DNA from: Cristatella mucedo
Lineage: Eukaryota; Bryozoa; Phylactolaemata; Cristatellidae
Reading direction: 5' to 3'
DNA: 64,000 nucleotides
NCBI GenBank assembly: GCA_009760855.2
Contig: WPIO01000258.1
Span: 1 to 64,000 of the forward strand
Shown: positions 1-12,501 of the stretch, in pieces
Position numbering within the stretch: position 1 is the stretch's first letter
Layout: the number at the start of each line of letters is the position of its first letter
Translations under genes and position numbers: made by a program
Notes under the pieces: model-generated
The model's database searches: none
What the model saw: the letters and a program-made list of their open reading frames with translations, nothing else
What the model was told of the DNA's origin: nothing

Positions 1-1530
1 TTCAATGCTGCAGGCTACCCGATGTGTAGGGCATGCAATTTCTTTGCAGACAAGTGGGCTCGCGCACGGACATCTCGGCTGGATTAGGCATGCTTAGGGC
101 TCGAAGCTCTTGTCCTTGTTGAAATGGCGACACGACTTTTCCCAAGGAGCTTGTCCTTGACCGACTGTCCCTGCGATAAGTAACAGAAGTAGCCTTGCCG
201 AGGGGTAGTAACTCTTCCTGTCACCTCTCTGGGCCGTCCACGAGGAGGCATCCTTTCCTGCAGACTGCGCCGACCGGGGTTTACCAGTGGAGCTGCCTCG
301 TTGCTCAGACTACCAGTCTATCAGCCTAGGGTAGACTTTTTTAAATGCTCAAACTAAGCTTTTTGGCTGATCTTCTTCAGCGTATAGAACTCGAGTCTCT
401 TTCTGGAATGAAATGCTAAATATTTGAAAGGGCAATATTTTTAAAAGGCAAGACAAATCTGGCTACCAGGCAGTGAACATTGTATATGCTGCTCGGTGGG
501 AAATGTCAAATAAAGCCAAGTTCACCATCGATAAATTGAAGTTGTGGTGAAACGCGAAAAAAAAACGTTTCAGCATACTAAGCTGCAAGAATCAATATTG
601 TTTTAATCCTGCTGCAAGTATATCGACACAAATTATGTCTGGTTGGTAGATTTGGATTTCATTTATCTAAAGAATTTTAAACTTGGCCAATTTAATTATT
701 TTTGTTGTTTATCCCGGGAACTCGGCGGATTCATCCGATCAAATTGTTCAGCATCAGGCTTTCGGCGAAAGCCAGATGGCTCATCACGAATAGCTGACGT
801 GTTCCAGAAAAGTTTTATTTGCTAACTAATCTAGATTTTCACTGTGACAAAAACCCGTGCAATGATATAAATTATTGTTATTTTAGTATTAGGATTTAGT
901 GCGATAGAATGGCGAACTTGGTCTCTGTTCTGATGATCTACTAGTCACTTCCAAAAGACAAACCCGATATAATGCATTTGAAGGTAATTCGCCCAGAAAA
1001 GCATGAGTAAGCACATGAAATTCATGCTAAGAAAAGCTACAAAAACATGTAAAACGCTCATGACCACACTACTTAGTAGAACGACGCGCCATTGAATAAA
1101 AGCAATTAATTGTACAAATCAAAAGGGGTTAGGAGATGGCTTCGACTTCTTTTGTAATGCTGTCAACTTAGGAATACTCATTCAGTAATGAAGTTCTGAA
1201 TTTGTAGAAATTAAAAATGATTGAGAAAACAAATTGCTCAATACAGTAGTTTATCCTTTGTTACCAACTTTTCTTCCCGAGCTCATATGAGTTGATTTGA
1301 ACTTGTGACCACTCATAAGCAGTCGTGCTTTTTGCAATTGAAATGCAGTGTATGGGGAACAATTTAGTTCTGTTAGGCTTCTATGGAAAAGGTTTAATTG
1401 CAATTCAATGGCTGGGAATGACTGTAGTCAAAAGCTCATAATACGATGGCTTCCATGGCTGTATACCATGTTCAGTCCGACTCCAGCAACTGGAACTTAT
1501 GCTATAATAGCTCAGATATTACAGTATTGG
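1..1530. other. Unassigned DNA
   Basis: The first ~340 bases are richer in G+C than what follows. No open frame, splice-bounded exon or repeat family that I recognise is visible; short open frames here look like chance. It could be intergenic or part of an upstream intron. Confidence 0.5.
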
Positions 1531-1535
1531 TTCTC

Positions 1536-1606
<71 letters not shown>
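1531..1606. repeat. (TC)n microsatellite
   Basis: A run of about 35 CT dinucleotides with a few interruptions at the edges. It produces Leu-Ser repeat frames that are not genes. Confidence 0.95.
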
Positions 1607-1608
<2 letters not shown>

Positions 1609-2920
1609 GCCTTTCTCCGTCTCACTAGAATTGTCGTCTGTAGCAGTGTGTTTGGTCAGCCTATTTGAATGTCTGCGTAATCATTCAAGCTTAGCATAAA
1701 ATGTGGCTAAAAGTCAATATGTTTTTCACGTAACCCATACAGTTTAGTAACTTATCTTCTTCCTCAATAAGTGGTTGATTCTGCTTGGTTAATCAACAGA
1801 TACCACACACAATCGTATGCCCCATATTTCAGAGAGCCAGCTAATGGTGCAATACAACGTTTTGAATTGAGCAGGCCGGCAACAGATGTGCTTGTTTGGT
1901 GCGATTTAGTTGGATGTGGATGACGTTGACAGAGACCCTAATATTATTAATTTCTTGAAGATTATTTATTTTACGACTTGCAAATCTCCATGGAGAAACA
2001 GTTGCTTTACAATTCAGGCCCGATTAAGTGACGATGTGGCAATCCTAATCCTAAGACACGTAGTAAAGCCTCTTTGATTTGTTGACTCAAGCTAATTTAA
2101 CTGTCTTCGCCAGCTATTTAGACTTAATGGCTTCTTTCGGTGACCCCACCAAATCTGACTTGTCTTCGTCCACCAAGATAAAGTTCAGGTTCAAGTAAGA
2201 TTTTCGTCAGCCATCAGGTTTTGTGAAGCAGTATAATGTTTGGTCAGCCAGATTTTGCCTTCCAAAATATTTGCATTTCTTGGCAATTGCAAATAACGGC
2301 TGTAAATAAATTATGCTCTAATTTATGATTGGGCGGCACAGTAACTGCACCCATGTGGTAGGCAGCAATTGAACACTAGCCCTGGAACCAGGCGAAAGCA
2401 GCCAACGAATTTGTGGGCAGGTCGTCAATTCAGGGTCATCATTTCAGATAACCTTTATTGGCTAGCTACCATTTGTTGTGGGACTGCGGCTGTGGTGACG
2501 GCAGAGGCTGCAAGTTCACCGTGGTGTAATTGCAATATTTAGGATAAAACTAGCTCCTCTTAACACATTTTGCTCAAATTTGTGTAGGTTTGTATGTAGT
2601 TATATATACTTATACATTTTAATTACAGCGAGAAAATCCGTCTTCCGGTCATCCGGCAAAACGGTGCATGACCGTTACACGGCTTTTTCCAGTATTGGAT
2701 TTTTACTGTGACTCAGCGAAGCAAGTCCACAGGCTAAAGCATGGAGTAAAGTAAGACTCGATCAGTGTCAGGATGCGTCAAACATGAGATGCTGCTCCAG
2801 GGAACCGTGCCTAGCTCCATTAATTACTTAAACATATGCCCGATCTTAAATTCTAAGTTGATTCAACTGCCGCAGTCGTCAGACGCAAGCAGAGTTACGA
2901 ATTTTCTTTCAGCAAATCTC
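1607..2920. other. Unassigned DNA
   Basis: AT-rich sequence with no recognisable gene or repeat family. Nothing here resembles either LINE or SINE family found elsewhere in the window. Confidence 0.5.
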
Positions 2921-4070
2921 TCTATGCAGCAAAGTCGGCTACGACAAATCCATTTTCGTGTGTCCTCGGGGAACTTCCCTCCTGTTCAGTCCTTCCTGTC
3001 CCAGCACCTGCTATTGCTTACTGAACTTCCAACTTCCCTCACCAGGTGCCTAATTAAATTTCCGTGAATCGCATGCGACCGCAGGGAAGTTCCCCTGTAG
3101 TTTGGTTGCCTCTTTCAGGGTCTCGAGCCTAACTGTGTCTAACTGGTGCAGTCGTGTCGAAGCCTGCAGCAATGTTTGTCGGGGAGCAGCGGGTCGCCAA
3201 CCACGTAGGCACCACGGCCCTTCGCGGGTGCAAGCCTGGAGCATCGGACCCCATCTATCGGGATTTTCAGCTTTAGGTTAGCGTCGCGCAGCCAAGCTAG
3301 TTTAAAATTGGCACCTCAGTCAGTAGGAATCGTAGCCACTGCTGGCGTGGGGCCGCGACTAATGACGTCAAGAGAACAGCCGTAGCGGCGGCCTGAATTT
3401 TGCCTCCCGCACCGGCAGGGAGTGCTTCGCCTCGGATTCATAGCGGTCGGGCGCTAGGCCTAGCTCAGACTTTTCCAGCAGTTCCTAGTCGGCAATGAAA
3501 ATGAAATAGAGGTGAAACTTTCTGCCTATCCGTCGGCAATTTCGAAAGAAATTTGGCGGCATTCAGTCAAACTGACTGCCTCATTTGCGGCATGTCTCCA
3601 GTTTCCTTTATTGAGGTGCACCGGCTCTCAGTGATAGTGTTTTTCGCCCGAGAGCCGGCTTTGCTCTAAAATTAAGCACACCGCTTTCGAATGAACGGAT
3701 GCAGCACAGAAACTGCAAACAGCGTTTCGAAAACTGCAGTTCTGGCCATGCTTGAGGATGCCTCAACTAAAGCATGCGTAAGCAGGTAGGACTCTTTCGG
3801 AGTCTGAGGTGGGGCTGTGAGCCGCCGCAGGTCTCCAGCTCCGACTCGCCGGCGTGTTCGGCTGAGCTGACCGCAAGTCCATGGTATGTTGAGCCGCCGA
3901 GTGCGGCATCTGTGAGCTTAGAAACAGAATAGGTCAGCTTTACAGCTTGACTGTTGCTGTGGTTGCTAACGTGACCGTGCAGAGTTTGTGTGAACTCCCA
4001 CAGCTCGCGAAGCTCAACCCTTTCATGGATAAATGATTTCTCTGACAGCACTAATAGCATACTGCACACC
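2921..4070. other. GC-rich block with two ~100-codon open frames
   Basis: This stretch is clearly richer in G+C and CpG than its surroundings. It holds a + frame ending at 3067 and a - frame from 4069 to 3767, each about 100 codons; neither resembles a family I know. The first ~150 bases (2922-3075) are repeated at 5083-5215, sharing a core of 22 of 23 bases around ATGCAGCAAAGTC. A 9-bp perfect stem (CCGGCTCTC at 3621, GAGAGCCGG at 3650) with a 20-base loop lies inside. It may be an old repeat or a CpG-rich exon or promoter area; I cannot decide. Confidence 0.35.
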
Positions 4071-4638
4071 CAAATGCAGGGAAGTTCATGTTTTGGCTTG
4101 GAGTCCTTCTAGGTACTCATCTGCCCTGATCTACTAACCGCCTAAGGAGAGCCCCCTAATTGGCTGGTAAAGAGCAAATGCGATGTAGACTAGCCAAACC
4201 TAAGTAGCTGCCGAGTAATCCGAAACAACAGCAAAATAGCTGCAGGTCAATTATCCCCATCAACCAATTAGAGCAGCAGGTGTTATTAGTGCACTTTCTT
4301 TTGACCGTAAGTTTGTGCTGGCATCAAAAGCTGAAGCAAATGTAGGCATCCAATCATTATCAGTGTCAAGCTCAGAGCCACGCCTTCCTCCTCCAAGTGA
4401 TATATCAGGTTGACTAAAACTAGCTCCAGCACTCTGCATTAGCTTTTACACCGTTGTCAGGTCAGCTCAGCTTTGCGTGTCTCCACGATCTCTGATAACG
4501 ACGAGTCACAGTTGCAGCTACGACCGAATAGGTAAGTTCTGTCAGCAGCCTTGTTTGTGAACAGGAGTACACCTTGCCGACTTCATCATAATAGTTCTGC
4601 ACCTATGTATACTTATGGCTGTACTTACTTATGGTGGT

Positions 4639-4702
4639 ACTAGGTAAGGACACCGATTGCTGGATAAGCATGCTTATCCAGCAATCGATGTCCTTACCTA
4701 GT
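4639..4702. repeat. 64-bp near-perfect palindrome
   Basis: Two 32-base arms meet without a loop at GCATGC (centre 4670/4671) and pair at all positions but one. No matching copy elsewhere in the window was noticed. It could be a very small fold-back element or a recent local inverted duplication. Confidence 0.9.
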
Positions 4703-4708
4703 GTGTTT

Positions 4709-4985
4709 ACTCAGCATTACATGAATGCCTAAAAGTGATATTTTGAATTAAGTGAGCCTCAGCCTGCAGTTAAACCTTACTGACTTGCTGAATGGAAAGA
4801 AACCCGCTTGCTCTAACACACCACTCATGTGCTGGCAGCAAGTAATGAAAAGATATTTTTAAAATATTCTCTAAAGATTAAATTATATATCATTCAGGCG
4901 TGAGCTTACTGAAACTGAATACGTGTGGTAATCTTGGGTAAGCCGGAAAAAGATGTGTCACCTAACTTTGCCGAAGCATGTGCTC
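4709..4985 (+). repeat. Direct repeat, copy 1
   Basis: About 260 bases similar to 6995-7240 in the same orientation. Landmarks shared in order are ATGCCTAAAAGTGAT, GAGCCTCAGCCTG, an ACACACCA(C/T)TC motif, GTGCTGG, and a C(A/G)TGG TAATC/TATTC stretch. Divergence is substantial, so the duplication is old. Family unknown. Confidence 0.7.
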
Positions 4986-5082
4986 CATATAAGACACTCC
5001 AATAATTCAGCTGTCGGAAAAATCAAGCACAAGGGCAGAGTTACATATAGAATTTCAGCTTGGAACTTATTTGGGTAATTCA

Positions 5083-5215
5083 TTGTATATGCAGCAAAGT
5101 CAGCTACGACAGATGTTGCTGCACCCTGTTTTACAGTCCTTCGTGGTCAGCACCTGCCATGGCCGTCTGATCTTTCAACTTCCCTTACAGCCGGCATATT
5201 TAGATTTCTGATCTC
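5083..5215 (+). repeat. Direct repeat of 2922-3075
   Basis: Begins with ATGCAGCAAAGTCAGCTACG, differing in one base from the copy near 2930, and shares later blocks such as CAGTCCTTC, CAGCACCTGC and CAACTTCCCT in order. The spacing to its partner (~2.16 kb) is close to that of the 4709/6995 pair (~2.28 kb). Confidence 0.65.
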
Positions 5216-5517
5216 ACACCCCTACCAGACGATAGAACCAAATCGGCACAAGTCCATTAGCCGCAAAAACACCGGTCAAATCAGTTACTCGTAGCCGAAA
5301 GGTCTACCTAGTACCATTTTGCAGCCATTTTGCTTTATGCATCCAATTTTACATCTTGCATAATTAATAAGAAGGCTTAAATCTTCCGGTCCTGCCCTCT
5401 GCTTTTTAGGCCTATAAGCTAACGTTTTGTTTTGATTACTTTAATAAGTATAACTTCTTTCCGAGAAAAAGGAGTGGCCATCTGACAGAACAGCTATTAG
5501 TTACGTGGTTCTTAATG

Positions 5518-6240
5518 GAATAATAATAATAATAATAATAATAATTCACTTGAAACAGCGCCCTCAGAGAACTTAGTCCCCCTCTAGGCACTTTACATTT
5601 GCTTTAAAGTGAAATGCAATTGAATGGTAAGTAAAATCATGCTTGAAAAAACAAACAAAATGAATAATATGGTTAGGGGTGACATGCACAGGGTCAGCAT
5701 GCAAATGTTTAGTGGCAGCATGCACAGTGTCAGCACCCATAAGCACATCAAGGACGAATCGCAGGGACCCACTAAATGCTGTCCTAAATAGGTGTGTTTT
5801 TAGGTTCCTTTTAAATGTGGTCAGGTCAGGGGATGTTCTGACGCAGGTCGGGACGGAGTTCCAGGCTTCGGGAGCATATGAACTAAATGCACGGTCTCCA
5901 AAGGATTTAAGGTTTGTATGAGGTATTTCTAGACTGTTGGATTCCAAAAAGCTGGTGGTACGATGCTTGGCCTGATTGGGTAGTATATCTGAAAGATAGG
6001 CTGGAGCCATAGAATGAAGGGACCTAAAAGTGAGCGACAAAACCTTGAAGTCAATCCGTTGCTTGACTGGTAGCCAGTGCAGGTCGGCGAGAAGGGGAGT
6101 AATGTGGCTACTGCGACGCTCACGACAGACAAGCCTAGCTGCAGAGTTTTGCACCAGCTGCAATCGCCTGATCGCACATGCATGTAGGCCAGTAAGCAGT
6201 GACTTGCAGAAATCGAGACGGGATGTAATAATGCATATGG
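5518..6240 (-). mobile_element. LINE-1 fragment (L2/CR1-like), 3' end
   Basis: The + strand starts with an (AAT)n run, the tail of a minus-strand LINE, then the family's terminal motif (CCCTCAGAGAACTTAG, then AGGCACTTTACATTTGC). Read on the minus strand, 6163-5573 encodes the post-RT domain of an L2/CR1-like ORF2 with the hallmark LHWLPVKQRIDFK, AYLSDILP, and FGDRAFSSYAPEAWN. The frame here is open for 196 codons, the best preserved post-RT stretch on this strand. The copy is 5'-truncated within that domain, as is usual for target-primed reverse transcription. It has no RT domain and cannot be active. Confidence 0.9.
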
Positions 6241-6994
6241 ATAATGGAATAATGCTGATGCCATATGTTTGCTACATCCTAATGAAATTGTTGTATTGTA
6301 ACACTCGCTTGCTCCGGTAAAAATAATAGATCTCCCAAGTTGCTGTGGAAGTTGACTAAACCTGAGGACCTATGATATTTAAACAGGCAGAAAAATAACA
6401 TGCAGCCACACGGAGTATGTATGTGAACACACTAGGAAAATGCAGCTTCATTCCTCCAGGGACAAATCATTACCTAGGCAGCCGTTGTAAGATACTGCAA
6501 ATGGAGTTACGAGTGAGTACAGAACTGTGACCTGGTGCACTACGTATACCTACGTCGACATATGATAATCCGATACAGAAGCAAGACCAAGCTGCCTCTT
6601 AGGCTGCTGCCGCAGCCTAACAGGGCACACGGGTATCACAAGTGCAGTTTCTTTTTACCCTGGTAATCCTGTATGGCATCCGCAGCTGATGCAGAAGTTA
6701 TGCAGGCAATTATTATTAGAGTCGCATGCAGAGCACGCCTTTTACAACTATTGGAAACTACTGGGTATATCACCATAACTTATCACCGTAACTGTATTGA
6801 CCATAACTTTTTTTGACCACTCTGGATTAGTGTTTTCATCATCCCTAACTCAGTTCTCAGTCACTTGCTCTATGACCTTCGATCACCTACAGTGCTTTCA
6901 CCTTGCTGAACTTTATAATTTTATTTCCGTATCGCTGCAGGGTATGTTGGTTGCACCTTATCCCAAAACCAATGTTGTAACTTGAATTATTTAA

Positions 6995-7240
6995 GCAGCT
7001 ATCCATTCATGCCTAAAAGTGATCGTTTAATTAAGGGAGCCTCAGCCTGAAGATAATACAAATTGAATCGTTGTATGTAAAGATGCCTGCTTGCTGTCAC
7101 ACACCATTCGTGTGCTGGAAGCAAATGTTAAACAATTTTTTAAATAGAAACTCTAAATATTGAATAGTGTATTATGCAAGCTTCAGCCTACTAGAACTGA
7201 GTAAACGTGGTATTCTTTTATAAGAAGGAAAACCCCTAAC
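6995..7240 (+). repeat. Direct repeat, copy 2
   Basis: Partner of 4709-4985, same orientation, strongly diverged. It directly abuts a LINE-1 fragment at 7240, so the LINE may have landed at its edge. Confidence 0.65.
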
Positions 7241-7595
7241 TAGGAGATATGCTGGCAGAGCCGATTTTGACCCTTAGGTTCTCCAATTTCTGAATTAGAT
7301 TTGGTTTGCATATTACTAGTAAGTTAATTTTATCATCATTCAATTCCAGAAAATTTGCTGCAATATATTGAAGGATGTCAGCAATACATGCAGCAAGGGA
7401 GTTGAGAGACTTTGACCTGCTTGAGAGCTGGGTGGGATCAAGGCAAGCGTACAACTGAGTGTAATCCTCTTTAATGTTAAAGCCTAAATTGCGGTTGGCA
7501 ATCACATAGGCAAGAGGAAGATAATAAACCGTGAAAAAATCAGGACCAAGCACGAACACCTGAGGTGCTCCATATGTCAGAGGTGCCTCGTATTA
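7240..7595 (-). mobile_element. LINE-1 fragment, RT catalytic region
   Basis: On the minus strand 7559-7236 reads the part of reverse transcriptase around the catalytic aspartates. The region equivalent to YxDDTQLY is present as NIKEDYTQLY, followed by DPTQLSS, SLAACIADI and LELNDDKINLLVI. The YxDD is mutated, so the copy is dead. Both ends are truncated relative to longer copies in the window. Confidence 0.8.
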
Positions 7596-8299
7596 TTCTT
7601 ATCCGATTTGAATGATGCTATTGAGATCTGATGATTATTTACTGAAAATGTTTAGCCTAACGTCTTAGACCTTCAGTTACAGACCTGCCATTTTTAAATT
7701 AATCGTAGAGTGGAAGTAGTGGCTGAAATCATATACCAAATTAAAAAATAGCCATTATTTCAAATGCAGAGACTTTTTTCACTCAAACACGATCATTTTA
7801 CCAGATACGCCTATATCACTTTGGGGAGCAGATATTGTAATAATTGCTAAATGAGTTGGCGATGTAAAGTATCCAGTGTGCTTTAAATGTAGCCTCACTA
7901 ATGCTATAGAAAATTTTTAACATTAAAACAGCGATATTCTGCGACTTCATTCGTAGAAATTGCTCTCTTACGTAAGTGCCGATATTTGAGTGACTACAAT
8001 AGTCAGGGATAATGTGATGACTTATCCTTGTCACAAGCTCCTCCCAAGGAGGACCGTAACCTGTTCACTAACCGAAAGCCCTATAGATAAAAATTCTGAG
8101 TGGTTATTTCAACAAAGAATGTTACTACTTCAAACCGATAGTGATCGTTGATTGTATGTACCTTTAGTCCGATTTGTCTTGGTAGAAGTGTGTGTGACTT
8201 AGAGTGAGGGGACTCCGGCGAAGTCATGACTAGCCTGGGCTGAACTTTGCTAAGGTCTGTTGACCTACCACTGTAGCCCAACTGGTGCCCCATTCTTGA

Positions 8300-8830
8300 T
8301 TCTAATGATAATAATAATAATGCACTTGATAAAGCTCCCTCGGAGAACTCAATCTCCTCATAGGCGCTTTACATTTGCTGCAGAGGGAAACGTGATTAAA
8401 TTGTGAGTAATATCATGCTTGATAAACAACATGAACGACGTGATTAAGGGTGAAGTGCACAGGGCAAGCATGTAAATGAGGTTAGTTTCAGCATGCAAAG
8501 TGTCAGCACGAATAAGCACGAAAAAGACAAATCACGGGATTCCACTCAATGCTGTGATAAACATATGCACTTTTAATCTCTTTTTTATTGTAGACAAGTC
8601 AGTAGATTTGATAACCCAGGTCTAGAAATAATTCCAGGCTTTGGGAACATACAAATTAAAAGGACAGTTTCAAAAGGATTTGAGGAGATTCTTACGAGGT
8701 GCGGATGAACAACTCGACTCCGAAACGAAGGTGGTACGACGTTTAGGCTGGTGGGGTAGGAGATCTGATAAGTGGACTGGACCCCAAGAATAAAATAAAT
8801 AGTAGCTGAAATACCGTCGAACTCTTAAAT
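8300..8830 (-). mobile_element. LINE-1 fragment, 3' end
   Basis: Starts on the + strand with ATAATAATAATAATGCACTTGA, then the family terminal motif and CGCTTTACATTTGCTGC. The minus strand keeps decayed pieces of the post-RT domain (LSDLLPHQPKRRTT is readable at 8800-8750). Several stops and small indels; old copy. Confidence 0.85.
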
Positions 8831-9074
8831 TGATTGAGTTTTCAAAGCTGGAACTATAGGAATCTGGACAGTTTTTCTCTCGTTTTGAATTCACATTTCA
8901 CAAATATGCACTAATTCACACGGGTAATAGCAGTGCTCTTTGGCATAGCTCTTAATTGGGGAAGGCATGTGACAGCATACCCAAACTGCCTCGTCTTAAG
9001 GTCCCACAAGCCTCAGCCGTACTCAGCAGTCTTGTTTACTGCCCACTACTACTAAAGGAACGATTAATAAAAGT

Positions 9075-10775
9075 AAGAATAATACTCTTGATAAATGCCC
9101 TCAGAGAACTCAATCTCTTTCTAGGTGCATTGCAACGGCTGCAAACGAAACACAATCGTATTGTGAGTGGTATCATGCTTGATAAACAATATGAACAACA
9201 TGGTTAAGGGTGACATGCACATGTTCAGCATGGAAGTGTGGTGATTGGCAGCAGGCACACTGTCAGCAGGCATAAGCACAATAAGGATGAATCACGTGAC
9301 CCACTAAATGCTGTCCGAAATGGATGGGCTTTAAAGTTCTCTTTAAATGTGATAAGTCAGGAAATGTTGTGAGGCTAGTCGGGAGTGAGTTCCAGGCTTT
9401 GGGAGCATACGAACTAAATGCACGGTCTCCAAATGATTTGAGGTTAGTACGAGGTATTGGTAAACCGTTAGATTCCGAAAAGCAGGTGGTGCAACGCTTG
9501 ACCTGGTGGGGGAGTAGATATGACAGATAGGCTGGAGTGAAAGAATGAAGGGACCTAAAAGTGACCGATAAAACCTTCAAGTCGATCCATTGCTTGACTG
9601 GTAGCCAGTGCAGGTCGGCGAGAAGTGGTGTGAAGCTGCAACTGCAACGCTCACGAAAAGCATGCCTAGCTGCAGAGTTTTGGGCTAGCAGCAAGCCCCT
9701 GATATGTCGCAAACGCATGGGCCAACTTATTTGTCTTATCCCTATCTAAACAAGCCCAAATTTTAGCAATTTTATGTAGCTGAAAGTAGGCCAACTTGAT
9801 TGTGGAGCTGATGTGGTAGTCAAACAAAAAATCTTTGGGAACATGACACCTAGATTTCGTACAGATTAAACAGGTGATGCACTCGCAGAGCCGATTACGA
9901 GCGTTAGCTTTTCCAATTTTTGAATTACACTTTGTTTTCCCATAACTAGGTAGCTTACTTTACCTACATTTAATTTAAGAACATTCGCTGTCATCCATAT
10001 GAGAATGTCCTCAATACCTGTAGCAAGGGAGTTGAGAGAATTCGAGGTGCTTGAAGGCTGGTATATACCAAAGAAAATTTAAAACTGAGTGTCATCGGCA
10101 TAGAAGTGAAAGCCTAGATCGTACTTGTCAATGACATCGACAAGCGGCAGAGCATAAAACGTGAGATGAGCCAGAACTAGCACGGAGCCGTGAGATACCC
10201 CATATTTCAGAAGTGCATCGGATGATTGTTGTCCATTTACGTCAATACTCTGGAGTTTCCCATTGAGATAGGACTTGAACCATTACAGAGTAGTGCCAGT
10301 GATGCCCAGGCGAGATGAGATGAGCTCAAGAAGAGCTTATTGAGCAATAGCATCAAAAGCTGCACAAAGATTGAGCAAACACGTAGAGATTCTCTACCAA
10401 TGTCTGCATTCCTACGTAGGTCACTGTATGCCCTAAGCAATGCTGATTCTGTCGAGTGATTAGCTCTAAAGCCAGACTGGAACTTACTAGGAGGTCTGAA
10501 GTTTCAATATATGAGCTCAGCGAGTCTATTACGAGTCGTTCCAGCGTCTTAGATAGGAATGGTTGCAGAGAGACTGGGCGGTAGTTGCTCAAGCTCCCTT
10601 GGTCTATTGTTACTTTCTTCAGAAGTGGCCTGACTACAGCTTTCTTGAAAGGTGCTGGGACATGACCTGAGGCTAATGAAATCATAATGATGTCAGTTAT
10701 GCATGGCAGCAGCAGATCAATGCAACGTAGGAGCAGGACTGTGGGAATGTGGAGCAGGAAGGAATGCAAAGAAAA
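9075..10775 (-). mobile_element. LINE-1 copy with RT and post-RT regions
   Basis: A 1.7-kb minus-strand copy. From its 3' end it shows the terminal motif, the post-RT domain (open 9718-9263, with LHWLPVKQWIDLK and AYLSYLLPHQ) and the YxDD area around 10100. The N-terminal part of RT lies at 10769-10353 and includes LSNYRPVSLQPFLSKTLERL. The reading frame changes several times between these blocks. The endonuclease domain is missing, so the copy is 5'-truncated. Confidence 0.9.
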
Positions 10776-11404
10776 GAATAGCAGCCCACGTTGTTTCCTT
10801 ATAAATGAATTTGTTAGTCGCAGAACTCATAAAAGTGCATATAACCCAGACAGTTATCGTACAACTATTGTTAGAAGCAACCAACCAATTATAATTGATT
10901 AGCTTTATTTTGCAGTTCGGCCAATGATTTATGTCAGGCCTTTGAGCGACAGCTAGTTTTCAGAAGCTGGATGATCTACAAATACAGGAGTTAGTATCAC
11001 CTGGCTGTGTTAGTAAATCAAAAGAGCCGCGATGGAAGAAAGTCAAGTTGGCAGAGTTTCTATTGGGCAAGTATGGAGAGATTCTCTCAGTTTTATCGTC
11101 AAGCATTTGACCAATTCTCAAAATTCTACGTAATTCCTTTAGTATTTTAGAGGTGTTTGTAATTTGTATTTTGCATTTGCCTGCATTGCATTTGAAGTCT
11201 GAAGTCAGTATGCTAAGCTCAAAACAACATGTTTACCTAGTTTTTTATTTTCTTTGTGTACTGCCAAATTTTATGAACTGCAGTTAGCTTAGACACTATT
11301 AAGATGTTAGTGGCAAATCCTTTGCGTTGAAATGCAATTTGAAACTGCCGTTATCATTGCTTGATCTTTCGCAGTTACGAAGTCCGTGATTTTTGGGTCA
11401 ATTT

Positions 11405-12340
11405 TTCACAAGCAAGCACAATCCAAGCTTTCACTTCTATGTAGATAACACTAAGCTGTGCCTTTTGTTTGATCCCTACCAGCCCTCCAGTATGTCAATT
11501 CTCTCTGCTCCATTACTGCTTGCATATATGACATCTGCACATGGATGGACGCCAACTTCATTAAATTGAATAATGATAAATCAAACTTACTAGTTATTGG
11601 CAACACATGTGCGATTTAAAAATTGAATAGGCTTAAAGCGCTCAAAATCGGCCTGTCAGCACAGCTCCTGCTTAATCTGAACGAACTCCAAGAGATTTGT
11701 TCCGAAGTGACCTCTCCTTAATCAACCATATCAGCTCCACAGTCAAGTCTGCCTACTTTCAGCTACATGAAATTGCTAAAATTTGGTCTTGTATAGGCAG
11801 GATACAGCATATAAATTGGTTCAAGCAGTTGGGACGTCCAGTCTAGATTTCGGTAACTCACTGCTTGCTGGTCTACCGGTCAGTGCAATCACCCACTTTC
11901 AACTGGTGCAAACCTGTGCAGCCAGGCTTGTCTTTCTTGAGCGTCGCATATCATACCACTTCTCACCGATCCTCACTTGGTCCCAGTCAAGCAAAGCATC
12001 GACTTCATAACTGTGTCACTCACTTTTAGGTCTCATCATATTTTCGCTCGAGCTTATCTATTAGATCCCCACCATGCTAAGTGTCGCACCATCCACTTGT
12101 TAGAATCAAGCTGCTAAATCATACCTCGTACAAATCTCAAATCCTTTCGAGACCATTTCCGTAGTTCGTACGCACCCAAAGTCTGGAACTCACCCGCGAC
12201 TTACGCTACGACTTCTCTTGAATTGTCTCCATTGAAAAAAATTGATACGCATATATTTACGCCAACATTTAATATGTTCCGGTGACTCGTCCTTAATGTG
12301 CTTATGCATGCTGACACTCTGCATGCATCTACTGGTTGTC
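11405..12340 (+). mobile_element. LINE-1 copy, left part, split by an insertion
   Basis: A plus-strand copy begins within RT (reading FYVDNTKLCLLFDPYQPSS near 11430, the degraded YADDTQLY region). It continues through the post-RT domain to the 3' untranslated region, where it breaks at 12340. The 3' UTR resumes at 13384, so the DNA between is a later insertion. Confidence 0.85.
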
Positions 12341-12460
12341 GGTAAATTTCCCCTCCCCGGACGTTTCCCTCCCTGGACGTTTCCCCCGCCTGGTGGACCC
12401 TAGAACATTTACCCTGACATTCCTCCGGTGTAAAACCCCCTATGTTGATGAATATATATT

Positions 12461-12501
<41 letters not shown>

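Noticed and set aside
1348-1668. Leu-Ser-rich open frames over the CT microsatellite
   Set aside because: Low-complexity translation of (TC)n; no gene evidence outside the repeat.
5679-5921. Plus-strand frames opposite LINE-1 coding sequence (also 6030-6320, 9324-9530, 9561-9749, 48756-49112 minus)
   Set aside because: Antisense shadows of the LINE-1 post-RT domain; they recur opposite every well-kept copy.
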